From Roseibacillus sp. (lineage in GTDB: Bacteria; Verrucomicrobiota; Verrucomicrobiia; Verrucomicrobiales; Akkermansiaceae), in contig JAKVCR010000092.1 in NCBI GenBank assembly GCA_022448985.1, positions 1 to 39,743 of the forward strand: DNA of 39,743 nucleotides, in the 5' to 3' direction. Of this stretch, positions 7,775 to 16,191 are shown piece by piece; position 1 is the first letter of the stretch; the number at the start of each line of letters is the position of its first letter. Both the position numbers and the translations under genes were made by a program. Below the pieces are notes generated by a model. That model made no database searches. It was not told the origin of the DNA and saw nothing but the letters and a program-made list of their open reading frames with translations.

Positions 7775-8923
7775 ATGCGCCAGGCGGAGGACGAACTCGC
7801 GGCCCTGCGGGAAGTGGGGCTTCTCCGCCAGTTACGGCAGGTTGAAACAGACTGCCCTCCCCTGCTCCGTATCGATGGTAGGCCCGTCGTCAACTTTGCC
7901 TCCAACGACTACCTCGGACTCGCCCACGACGAGGAATTGATTGCTGCAGCCAGGGAGGCAACAACCCGCCATGGAACAGGGTCAGCTTCCTCGCGCCTCA
8001 TTTCCGGATCGTCATCTCCGCATCTTGAGCTGGAGGAATACATCGCGGAGTGGAAAGGGGCCGAAGCGGCCCTCAGCTTCAGCAGTGGCTACGCCGCTGC
8101 GGTGGGAACCCTCGACTCTCTCCTGAAGAAGGGCGATGTGGTCATCCTCGACAAACTCTGTCATGCCAGCCTGATCGACGGAGCCCGGCAGTCTGGCGCC
8201 ACCCTGCGGGTCTACCCTCACAATAACCTCCAGAAGCTTGCGCGCCTTCTCGCCGATAACCGGGCGAACCTCCCTGCGGATGGCCGTCTCCTCGTTGTCA
8301 CTGAATCGGTGTTCAGCATGGATGGGGACCGTGCCCCCTTGCTGGAAATCGTGGAACTGGTCGAACAACACGGGGCCCTTCTCCTCCTCGATGAAGCCCA
8401 CGCGGTAGGAGTGCTGGGATCAACTGGGCAGGGACTGGCCGAGGAACTGGGACTGCAGGAGCGCATTGCCTTTCAGATGGGCACCCTGGGAAAAGCGGTC
8501 GGTTCAGCAGGGGGCTACCTGGCTGCGGGCCGGAAGTGGATCGATCTTCTTCTCAACGGGGCACGCCCGTTCATCTACTCAACGGCCCCTCCCCCCGCCC
8601 AGGTCGCAGCCTCAAGGTGCGGCCTCAAGGTCATCGCCTCTTCCCGGGGACGGGAACTGCGCGAGCGCCTGTGGTCCAATATCGCGACTTTCTCGAGATT
8701 GCGGGAAACGGATATTCAAAGCGCAATCGTTCCCCTCCCTTTCGGCGAAAACCAACCAGCCCTGCAAGCCGCTTGCTCGCTACTGGAAGCGGGTTATCTC
8801 GCCCCCGCCATACGCTTTCCCACTGTCCCCCGGGGCTCCGCCCGCCTGCGCATCACCCTCTCCGCTCTCCATACGGAGGAGCATCTCAGGGGATTGCACG
8901 AGAAGTTACTGACATTCAGCTGA
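7775..8923 (+). CDS. bioF: 8-amino-7-oxononanoate synthase (BioF-like)
   Basis: A 382-residue PLP enzyme of the alpha-oxoamine synthase family. BioF condenses pimeloyl-ACP or pimeloyl-CoA with L-alanine in biotin synthesis. Visible family features are 'NDYLGLA' (44-50), 'GTGSASSRLISG' (68-79), H130 stacking on PLP, 'SVFSMDGD' (178-185), 'DEAHAVG' (206-212) and the PLP lysine K240 in 'TLGKAVGSAGGY'. The length is normal for BioF. Close relatives are 2-amino-3-ketobutyrate CoA ligase and serine palmitoyltransferase. The shape of these motifs favours BioF, but no other biotin gene is in the window, so the substrate is not certain. It starts ten bases after the carboxypeptidase gene. Confidence 0.85.
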   Translation: MRQAEDELAALREVGLLRQLRQVETDCPPLLRIDGRPVVNFASNDYLGLAHDEELIAAAREATTRHGTGSASSRLISGSSSPHLELEEYIAEWKGAEAALSFSSGYAAAVGTLDSLLKKGDVVILDKLCHASLIDGARQSGATLRVYPHNNLQKLARLLADNRANLPADGRLLVVTESVFSMDGDRAPLLEIVELVEQHGALLLLDEAHAVGVLGSTGQGLAEELGLQERIAFQMGTLGKAVGSAGGYLAAGRKWIDLLLNGARPFIYSTAPPPAQVAASRCGLKVIASSRGRELRERLWSNIATFSRLRETDIQSAIVPLPFGENQPALQAACSLLEAGYLAPAIRFPTVPRGSARLRITLSALHTEEHLRGLHEKLLTFS

Positions 8924-8970
8924 CTTGTTTGTCCTCGTCACGGCTACTCTTCTCCCTGACCATGCCCTGA

Positions 8971-9690
8971 ATGAAAATCCTTTGCCCTCTGGCAGTTCTC
9001 CCGCTCCTGACTGCTATCCTGTATGGTGAAACAAATGAGGATCCCGAGGTGCCATCCAAGGCAAACCCCAAGGAGTTGAGCGCTGCCGGATTCACTGCCC
9101 TCTTCGATGGAACAACGCTGAACGGATGGCGCAAGGCCGGAGGCACCGGAAAATACAAGGTGGAAGATGGTGCCATCGTGGGCTACGGAAAGAACATTCG
9201 CGGAAACACCTTTCTCTGCACTGAAAAAAGCTACGGGGATTTCATCCTTATATTCCAGTTTCAGTTCGCTGATCCCTCCGGCAATTCCGGATGCCAGTTC
9301 CGCTCCCAGCAACGCAACGGCAATGGCCGCGTCTTCGGCTATCAGTGTGAACACGACAACAACCCGAACCGTTCCTACACCGCGGGCATCTATGACGAGG
9401 CCAGGCGGGGCTGGCTCTATCCCGGGAAATTCACGAGCAAGAGGGGCAAGGATGCTGAGAAGGAATTCACTATCCGGGGCCAGGAGAGCTTCAAGTGGGA
9501 GGACTGGAATACTGTCGTCATCAAGTGCCGGGGTAGGCGCATCCAGACCTGGCTCAACGGCGTGGCCCGGGCTGACTTCGAGGACACCGACGAAAAGAAC
9601 TTTACGCCGGAAGGCTTCATCGGACTGCAGGTGCACGGCGGAAAATCCGCCCACGTCAAGTGGCGCCGCCTCTATCTCAAGACACTTTGA
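8971..9690 (+). CDS. DUF1080 (3-keto-disaccharide hydrolase family) exported protein
   Basis: A 239-residue secreted protein with a short signal peptide (about 1-19, ending LYGET). The whole mature part is one concanavalin-like DUF1080 domain: it opens with 'GFTALFDGTTLNGWRKAGG', runs through 'YGDFILIFQFQF' and 'NSGCQFRSQ', and closes with 'GFIGLQVHGGKSAHVKWRRLYL'. Some characterised members hydrolyse 3-keto-disaccharides; most are untested. The family is greatly expanded in Verrucomicrobiota and Planctomycetota, often in sugar-catabolic clusters. Here its neighbours are bioF (47-base gap) and a glycerophosphodiesterase, which give no substrate clue. Confidence 0.9.
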   Translation: MKILCPLAVLPLLTAILYGETNEDPEVPSKANPKELSAAGFTALFDGTTLNGWRKAGGTGKYKVEDGAIVGYGKNIRGNTFLCTEKSYGDFILIFQFQFADPSGNSGCQFRSQQRNGNGRVFGYQCEHDNNPNRSYTAGIYDEARRGWLYPGKFTSKRGKDAEKEFTIRGQESFKWEDWNTVVIKCRGRRIQTWLNGVARADFEDTDEKNFTPEGFIGLQVHGGKSAHVKWRRLYLKTL

Positions 9691-9786
9691 TACCGTCGAC
9701 GGCGACACTCTTGCCGGGGAAGCTCACAACAACTGTGTAGTTGCGGAGAGGATCAACGGGGTATTCAATCGGAATCACTTTCCGCG

Positions 9787-10581
9787 ATGAAATCCCTGCT
9801 GTCTCTCCTGCTGTTCCTTGCCATGCCCGTCTGCGCCGGACCCTTCATCGTCGCCCATCGGGGGGCGTCCGGGGAGGCCCCGGAAAACACTCTGCCAGCC
9901 TTCCGGCTGGCTTGGGAACAGAAGGCCGATGCCATCGAGGGTGACTTTCATCTCACGAGCGACGGAAAAATTGTGTGCTTTCACGACTCCAACACAAAGA
10001 AGCTGACGGGCAGGAACCTGACCCTCAGCAAAAGCACGTTTGCCGAACTGCAGACCCTTGATGCCGGGTCCTGGAAGGACAAAAAGTTTTCCGGCACCCG
10101 TATACCCTCCCTCAAAGAGGTCCTCGCCACCGTGCCCCCGAAGAAGAAAATTTATATCGAAATCAAGTGCGGCCCTGAAATCGTAACCCCGCTCCTCAAG
10201 GTTGTTTCCGCCAGCGGCCTTGTTGATGAGCAAATCGTCGTGATCTCCTTTGACGAAAAGGTGGTCAAAGGAGTGAAAAAGGAGCGTCCGGACTGGACCG
10301 TTAACTGGCTCTACGGTTTCAATAAAAGCACCGGCAACGCACCCGACAGGGAACTCCCCCGCCTCCTGTCCGTCCTGAAGACCATCCGGGCGGATGGACT
10401 CGGCTCCAGCGCTCATCCGGATCTGCGCAGCAAGCACCTCCAGACCCTGTCCGGGGCGGGGTTTCAGCACCACGTCTGGACCGTCAATGACCCGGCCGTC
10501 GCCCGGCGCTTTTGGAAAATGGGATGCCGCTCCATCACCACCGATTTCCCCGGCAGGCTGCGGCGGGAGTTGGAGAAATAA
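9787..10581 (+). CDS. Glycerophosphodiester phosphodiesterase, exported
   Basis: A 264-residue GDPD-family enzyme with a signal peptide (about 1-17, cleaved near VCAGPF), so it acts outside the cytoplasm. It hydrolyses glycerophosphodiesters to glycerol-3-phosphate and an alcohol. The catalytic signature is intact: H24-R25 in 'IVAHRGASGEAPENT', E33-N34, metal ligands E51 and D53 ('AIEGDFHLTSDG') and the second histidine H67 ('VCFHD'). The C-terminal part has the expected barrel strands ('IYIEIK', 'VVISFD', 'HVWTVND') and ends 'GCRSITTDFPG'. Length is normal for bacterial periplasmic GlpQ/UgpQ-like enzymes. It is 96 bases after the DUF1080 gene. The 155 bases after it, up to ftsY, contain no gene or hairpin that I can support. 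Confidence 0.93.
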   Translation: MKSLLSLLLFLAMPVCAGPFIVAHRGASGEAPENTLPAFRLAWEQKADAIEGDFHLTSDGKIVCFHDSNTKKLTGRNLTLSKSTFAELQTLDAGSWKDKKFSGTRIPSLKEVLATVPPKKKIYIEIKCGPEIVTPLLKVVSASGLVDEQIVVISFDEKVVKGVKKERPDWTVNWLYGFNKSTGNAPDRELPRLLSVLKTIRADGLGSSAHPDLRSKHLQTLSGAGFQHHVWTVNDPAVARRFWKMGCRSITTDFPGRLRRELEK

Positions 10582-10736
10582 GAACGTCCCGCTCCTTGTG
10601 CCACGCCAGGACTTCGATTTCCCGCCGGATTCAAAATCCTTGCCTCAAAGGAAGAATACGAGAACCTCCGGCCCGTCTTCGTGACGCCGTCGTAAACCAC
10701 TGCCTTCTGCACAATTTCGATCCCTGACCACCCCCT

Positions 10737-11588
10737 ATGGCCGGCTTTTTCAAAAACCTCTACAATAAGGTCGCCAACCGGACGGACGTTGACTGGGAAG
10801 AACTGGAGGCCGATCTCATAGCGGCCGACCTGGGGGTGCGGACTTCGCTGGAAATCATCGAGAATCTGCGCGAACTGGGGCGCAAGATCTCGGCTGAAGA
10901 CGTGGTGGAGGCCGCGCGCGAACGGATCCTGCAGGTATTCCCCGATGACCAGAACGCTCTTGAGCTGCCGGAGGGTGGCAAGCCATTGGTCATCCTCGTG
11001 GTAGGGGTCAACGGGGCAGGCAAGACTACTTCCGCCGCCAAGCTCGGCAATCTGTTTGCCCGGCAGGGAGCGTCGGTCCTGCTGGCTGCAGCTGACACCT
11101 TCCGTGCCGCCGCAGTGGAACAACTGGAGCGATGGGCAGAGCGCGTCGATATTCCCCTGGTCAAGGGGTCACCCAATGCTGATCCAGCCTCGGTCTGCTA
11201 CACCGCCCATCAGAAAGCCCTCGCCGATGGGGTGCAGGTTCTTATCTGTGACACAGCTGGACGCCTTCACACCCGTCACAATCTCATGGAGGAACTGGGC
11301 AAGATTAGTCGCACGCTGGGCAAACAGGACGAAAGCGCTCCCCATTATACGCTCCTGGTGGTCGATGCCACCACGGGCAGCAATGCCCTTAACCAGGCCC
11401 GCGAGTTCAACAAGGCCGTGCCCCTCGACGGTGTGATCGTGACCAAGTTGGACGGATCCGGGAAAGGAGGGGTAGCGGTGGCTATCCAGCAGGAACTGGA
11501 AATTCCGCCACGTTTCATCGGGACCGGGGAAGAACCGGAACAGTTTGACGCCTTCTCCCGCTCGAAGTTCGTCGAACAGGTCCTCTAG
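10737..11588 (+). CDS. ftsY: Signal recognition particle receptor FtsY
   Basis: A 283-residue SRP GTPase that docks Ffh-bound ribosomes at the membrane. The N domain is at 1-80. The G domain has G1 'GVNGAGKTT' (90-98), 'DTFRAAA' (120-126), 'DTAGR' (172-176) and 'TKLDGSGKGG' (236-245). The final 'GTGEEPEQFDAF' and a short closing helix complete the NG fold. The acidic A domain found in E. coli FtsY is absent. The protein begins with 'MAGFFKNLYNKV', an amphipathic helix that could serve as the membrane-targeting element, as known for minimal FtsY proteins. There is no clear ribosome-binding site before the ATG. It converges with the GH13 gene, with 59 bases between the stop codons. Confidence 0.96.
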   Translation: MAGFFKNLYNKVANRTDVDWEELEADLIAADLGVRTSLEIIENLRELGRKISAEDVVEAARERILQVFPDDQNALELPEGGKPLVILVVGVNGAGKTTSAAKLGNLFARQGASVLLAAADTFRAAAVEQLERWAERVDIPLVKGSPNADPASVCYTAHQKALADGVQVLICDTAGRLHTRHNLMEELGKISRTLGKQDESAPHYTLLVVDATTGSNALNQAREFNKAVPLDGVIVTKLDGSGKGGVAVAIQQELEIPPRFIGTGEEPEQFDAFSRSKFVEQVL

Positions 11589-11647
11589 GGATGCCCTGAG
11601 GGAACGAACAGAACCCTCGTGTGCGGGAGAAGTTTCCAGGGAGATCC

Positions 11648-14600
11648 TCAGGGTAAAGCGACCTCTAACCGATAGAACCGACTCCGGGCTCGAGGTCGAT
11701 CAGTATCCAGGATCTCGTAGATTGCAGGAAGGACGTCCGCTCCAGTATCAACCGTCGCGCCTAATACGGTCCAACTCACGAGATCTGAACTCCAGGAGAG
11801 CGTATAGTGCCGATCTGGAATACTGGAAAACGTCAGCCGGACACCGCCATCCGGATTGGCTGCGATCCGGAGGCTCGGAAACGCCCCCCGATCGGCCTGG
11901 TTGGGGTCCAGCCCCACCAGGAATTCAGTGAAATTCAGAATGCCATCGCCATCTGGATCGCCCCCTGGACCGTTCCCTGCACTTCCTGGCCTAGTCCCGT
12001 CGTCTGCGTGACTGAGTCCGTGTGCGATTTCCCACCAGTCGGGCAGGCTATCGGAATCGTTGTCCTGTCCCGGTGGAACCGAGGGGCCCAATGCCACTGT
12101 TATATTCCGGGTGGTCGTCGCCAGGATTGGGCCATCCGGACTGACTCTCGCATCCACCCGGATACGGTAGAGACCGGGGGAGACTCCGGTCCAGCGGTAG
12201 TCCCAAGCCTGTTGTGTAGCGACCGGAAGAACTTCTTCAAAGGTGAGAGTTCCACTGCCCAGCTCAAAGGTGATGGTGAGATGACCCACGCTGCCACCCG
12301 TTTCGATCCGAACGGGAATCTCCCTCTGTCCCGGGGTCGGATTGGCGACATCCGGAATGAATTCCACCCAGGGCTGCCCTCCCCCATCGAAAGCTGGAGG
12401 CTGCACCACGTTTACGAAGGGCTCCCACACTTCGGCAGCCCGCACAAGCCGGGTGGCCACTAGCTCAATCCCCCCTCTCATGTGGCTCACCCTGACGTGG
12501 TGCAGGAAGTCGGGATCCCCCGTCCAGAGCACGGGCACATCAAAGGCCAGGGCATGGTAGTCGACCGTCTCATCACGGAAGATGCGGAAGAGACCCTTGT
12601 CCTGATCTACCGCTCCAGCAGGGGATCCACTGAAACGGCTTCCGATGGCAACGGAGAACTCCTCAATGAGTTGCTGGTCAGGAATTCCGTCCCCGAGGCT
12701 CTTGGAGAAGTAGGCCTTGAGCACATAGTCATCGCCCACCACCTCGCCATCGGTGGCTGGAAACGCCACGAAGAGTCGCCGATCAGGCCCGTTGGCCGTT
12801 ACGTTCCGCGTCAGGGTGGTATACCATCCCCGGGCATCATCCGCGGCTCCAACCGCCCCTGTCCAGCTGGAGGGGTCTGCCGAAGTAGCCTCTCTCAGGC
12901 GGACATTAATAACGGAGGGAATGCTCCCGGTTGGAATGTTCGCGTAGTTGAAGCGAAACTCACGGGGGAAGGCACTCGGGAGATCCGGATCGGCACTCGT
13001 CGCGGAAACGCGCACCCACTTGCCTGTCCCATTGCCGTTCCCGGCCCCGGTCTGGTCATCGTCGTTGGGACCAGCCCCGTCTTCGATATGAAACCAGGCC
13101 TCCGTCACACTTTCATCGGCACGAACCACCACCTCGTAACTCTGCCCACTCAAAGTGTCGTTCTCGCCTGGGAATACGATCTCTCCCCGCGGCCTGCTGG
13201 CATCGTAGTAGAATGTCTGCTGAAAGGTGTTGAAAAGCGAGGCCTTCCCGGTGCGTTCCAGAAAAGCCCGGGCCCGCAGAATATGAAAGCCCTCATCCAG
13301 TCCGGTCTCTGTCACGAAGGAGTTCTGGTCCGGCGTCTTGGCGTAGTCGTTATGCGGGAAGAACCTCACCTCCTCGCCATTGAACCCGGAGATCTCAAAG
13401 ACGGTCATGCCATGTCGCTTCTCGCTGACCTCTTCTGATCCTCCCGGGAAGAGCGCATTCACGGTCGCTCGGCGCATGGCTGCCACATAACGAATCGTCC
13501 CTGCTCTCCGGGGCGCTATGGTTCCCTTCCACCAGCTGCCACCCTCGGCATCACCCACCCAGTTCATGGGGATGGCCATGGTGGAGGCCTTCACCCCCCT
13601 CCCACCTGCCCCGAGCGGGACGCTGCGATCGAGAGTGTAGTAGAGCGCGCCCCTGTATCCTCCCAGCCCGGAGTTCGTCTTCGCGTAGATCTCGATTGAG
13701 TTTGGTCTCTCCTGGTATTGATTCCCAGTGGCGATCGACCCCGGGAGGGGCGCTTCGGGATCGTGATAGACGAATTGCGCTGTATCCGGCGGAGTGACGT
13801 TGTTCCCCCCTCCGTTGACACGCGAAAATGATCCTGAACCAATCCGGATCGTCCAACTCTCTGCCTCATCTGCAACCAGCGCACAACGAGCTGTGTCCTT
13901 GGCTGCGAACTTCTCCGGGCCCATCCGCTCCACGAAATCCGGCTGTTCATACCCGAGGAACACATCCGTGCTTAGGGCCGGAGGGTGATCCCGGAAACCT
14001 GGATCGGTATTCCCATCTGGACGCGTCCCATTCAGATCAATACCGCCGTCCAGCTTGCACAAGACGTTGGCTGTCGAGCGATCGGCGCGAAATACGAACT
14101 TCAGGTTGCTCGCATCGGTCACCCGTGGAATCTCGACCCCATACTCGAAATCATCACCCCCGATCCCACGAAGATCAGAGGGCCTTGGATGAAACCCCGG
14201 ATTGGCAAAAGGTCCGCTGAAACCGGCATCACCGTCCGGGCCATCGCGCCTCGTCACGGTCATACTGGCCGCCCGCCGGCCATCCTGGAGAATCTCGATG
14301 GGCGGTCCCCCGATATCACCCCAGGCCCACGACTCCTCGGGAGTGCGGTAGGAAAAGACCATGTAACTCCCCGGGTCAACCACCACCTCGTCAAGTTGGG
14401 AGGCATACTTGTAGAATCCTGTCTGGCTCCCGTAACCGCGGGCATACTGGTAGAGATAGGCATCGTCCACGAAGGGGGTGGAGGGAAAGGTAGTTCGGAT
14501 GCTCCGGCTGCTACCACTGGCATAATTGTCGTTCACCAGTACGATAGCCACCACACCCGCATCATCACTCATCCCTCCGTTTTCCCTCTTGTCGATGCGC

Positions 14601-16057
14601 TCGTAGGCTACGAAATCGTTATCTGCCCAGCGCGGACGCTGGAAGCCACGTCCAAAGTGCTGGTGGAGATATGCCAGGTTAGGAAGGCGTTTGTCGCCAA
14701 ACTGTCCGAGGAAAGAGGTGTTGGCATGCCGCGGAAAAGCTCCCCCGCTACCTTCCAGAGTCCCGGCGTGATAGTTTCCGTCGGTGTAGACCAATGGCAG
14801 GCCGTCGCGGGTGAAATAGAAGGCGTGCTGTAATTCTCGGCGCACCGCAAAGTCGTTGTCGTGACTCTGCGCGTGCATGACCGAGACCCTGGGACTGAAT
14901 CCACCAGCTCCCGGTCGGTCGTAACCCGACAGCGTGGCGGAGGGGTTGCCCAGAATATCATTCAGATTCCTGCGCAGGTCGTTGTCGATGAGTCGCATCC
15001 CCGCATCGATGTAGGGGCCGTAGGAAGGTGGCTCGCCCAGATGCTCGCCAAAGAACATGGCGTCGTCACGCGGCGCATCAACGCTGAACACCGTATCGCG
15101 GTGGTTTGCATCCAGATAGCCACGTGTAAGATTGAATTGCCGTTGAGCCTGTCCGAGATAGCCATAGTCCGACGTGTCCCGGTCAGCCCCGAAGGTGGCG
15201 CCAAAGAAATCTGCCGGGGTGTGCTTGACGGCATCGAGGCGCGCACCATCCGCCTTCGTGCGATCGAGTTGCCACCGGAGGGAACGGTGCAGCATGTCTT
15301 CCACGACCTCACGGTAATACGACTCGTTGGCCTGGAGGAAAGAGCGTGTAATCCCATTCTCCCCTCCGAATCCTACATAGGTTCCCTCATTGGCTGCATG
15401 GGTTTGCCCCGGGGCATTGGGTTTGTAGCAATAGTACTCCGGGTTGTCGGGATGGCGCAGGAACACCGGCTTCCCCGAGGTATTCCCCTCAAAGGGTCCA
15501 TGGTTTCGATTAGCCGGACCCGGCTCGTTTGCAATGTCAATGAGACCCGATAGCCCCAGGTTCTGCACCTGCCACTCACTTCCCCAGTCCCGGGTATTAT
15601 CCCATTTCCGGTAGAACCCGTTACCAGTCTCCCTCAGGTGGAAGTCTCCAGGGAGAAAGCCCGGGTAGACGTCCTCCGGAACGAATTCATCGTAGCGAGG
15701 CACATCGAATCCGTTGTGGTTCATGATACTGTCAAAGTAGACCCGGATCCCGAAGCGATGTGCCACTCGGATGAGATCGAGGAGCTCCTGTTCCGTCCCA
15801 TAGCGAGTAGCCATGGATCCCTTCTGATCCTTCGACCCAAGGTCAAACCGATCGAAGAGATCGTAACCGACGGAGAAGCCTCCACCCGCCTTGGTGGGGG
15901 GAGGAATCCAGAGCGATTCATATCCTGCTTCCGCAACCTCCGGTATCTTCTGACGAATTTCCCGCCAACTCGTGTTGAAGTACTGCAGCATCGCTTCGCC
16001 CCGGACCAGGGATACGGTCAGGAGAAGCAGGGCGGCAGGACGCCAGTGATATCGCAT
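11648..16057 (-). CDS. Giant exported GH13 (alpha-amylase family) enzyme with C-terminal calcium/dockerin-like tail
   Basis: The frame extends to 16210, but that would overlap mgtE. ATG 16057 starts a clear signal peptide ('MRYHWRPAALLLLTVSLVRG') and gives 1469 residues. The catalytic barrel occupies about 20-620. GH13 regions are visible: region I 'DSIMNHN' (109-115), region II 'GARLDAVKH' with nucleophile D275, region III acid/base E338 ('FFGEHLGEP') and region IV H399-D400 ('AQSHDND'). The roughly 850 residues after the barrel hold several beta-sandwich stretches (possibly carbohydrate-binding or Ig-like). Near the end come 'DSLPDWWEIAHG' and 'DPDGDGILNFTEFLVGLDP', a calcium-binding tail typical of Verrucomicrobiota, and a final beta-sandwich ending 'RFYRLEVALP'. 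It should hydrolyse or transfer alpha-glucans outside the cell; GH13 alone does not fix the linkage. It is unusually long for GH13 and stands alone, with no maltose genes beside it. Confidence 0.9.
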   Translation of the reverse strand: MRYHWRPAALLLLTVSLVRGEAMLQYFNTSWREIRQKIPEVAEAGYESLWIPPPTKAGGGFSVGYDLFDRFDLGSKDQKGSMATRYGTEQELLDLIRVAHRFGIRVYFDSIMNHNGFDVPRYDEFVPEDVYPGFLPGDFHLRETGNGFYRKWDNTRDWGSEWQVQNLGLSGLIDIANEPGPANRNHGPFEGNTSGKPVFLRHPDNPEYYCYKPNAPGQTHAANEGTYVGFGGENGITRSFLQANESYYREVVEDMLHRSLRWQLDRTKADGARLDAVKHTPADFFGATFGADRDTSDYGYLGQAQRQFNLTRGYLDANHRDTVFSVDAPRDDAMFFGEHLGEPPSYGPYIDAGMRLIDNDLRRNLNDILGNPSATLSGYDRPGAGGFSPRVSVMHAQSHDNDFAVRRELQHAFYFTRDGLPLVYTDGNYHAGTLEGSGGAFPRHANTSFLGQFGDKRLPNLAYLHQHFGRGFQRPRWADNDFVAYERIDKRENGGMSDDAGVVAIVLVNDNYASGSSRSIRTTFPSTPFVDDAYLYQYARGYGSQTGFYKYASQLDEVVVDPGSYMVFSYRTPEESWAWGDIGGPPIEILQDGRRAASMTVTRRDGPDGDAGFSGPFANPGFHPRPSDLRGIGGDDFEYGVEIPRVTDASNLKFVFRADRSTANVLCKLDGGIDLNGTRPDGNTDPGFRDHPPALSTDVFLGYEQPDFVERMGPEKFAAKDTARCALVADEAESWTIRIGSGSFSRVNGGGNNVTPPDTAQFVYHDPEAPLPGSIATGNQYQERPNSIEIYAKTNSGLGGYRGALYYTLDRSVPLGAGGRGVKASTMAIPMNWVGDAEGGSWWKGTIAPRRAGTIRYVAAMRRATVNALFPGGSEEVSEKRHGMTVFEISGFNGEEVRFFPHNDYAKTPDQNSFVTETGLDEGFHILRARAFLERTGKASLFNTFQQTFYYDASRPRGEIVFPGENDTLSGQSYEVVVRADESVTEAWFHIEDGAGPNDDDQTGAGNGNGTGKWVRVSATSADPDLPSAFPREFRFNYANIPTGSIPSVINVRLREATSADPSSWTGAVGAADDARGWYTTLTRNVTANGPDRRLFVAFPATDGEVVGDDYVLKAYFSKSLGDGIPDQQLIEEFSVAIGSRFSGSPAGAVDQDKGLFRIFRDETVDYHALAFDVPVLWTGDPDFLHHVRVSHMRGGIELVATRLVRAAEVWEPFVNVVQPPAFDGGGQPWVEFIPDVANPTPGQREIPVRIETGGSVGHLTITFELGSGTLTFEEVLPVATQQAWDYRWTGVSPGLYRIRVDARVSPDGPILATTTRNITVALGPSVPPGQDNDSDSLPDWWEIAHGLSHADDGTRPGSAGNGPGGDPDGDGILNFTEFLVGLDPNQADRGAFPSLRIAANPDGGVRLTFSSIPDRHYTLSWSSDLVSWTVLGATVDTGADVLPAIYEILDTDRPRARSRFYRLEVALP

Positions 16058-16093
16058 GCAGAAAGGCAAGGGGTTTGAGGACAGACCAGAGTT

Positions 16094-16122
16094 AATAGAC
16101 AACTCATCACAGCACCCCGCAA
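16094..16122 (-). promoter_or_regulatory. Possible promoter of the GH13 gene
   Basis: On the minus strand TTGCGG (16117-16122) and TCTATT (16094-16099) are 17 bases apart. Transcription would begin about 30 bases before the ATG at 16057. Four of six bases match consensus in each box. There is no second line of evidence. Confidence 0.3.
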
Positions 16123-16191
16123 AGAAAAACTCCCCGACCCAGGGCCTCTGTTTGGGCTTCTCAAACTGGACTCTCTTTCTAGTCTGCCTTC

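Noticed and set aside
10582-10736. A possible small gene or RNA between the glycerophosphodiesterase and ftsY
   Set aside because: No frame has a start with plausible coding character, and I see no tRNA-like or riboswitch-like fold.
11594-11653. Inverted repeat CCCTGAGG / CCTCAGGG between ftsY and the GH13 gene as a two-way terminator
   Set aside because: The stem is only 8 bases, the loop is 44 bases and there is no T-run. It may be chance.
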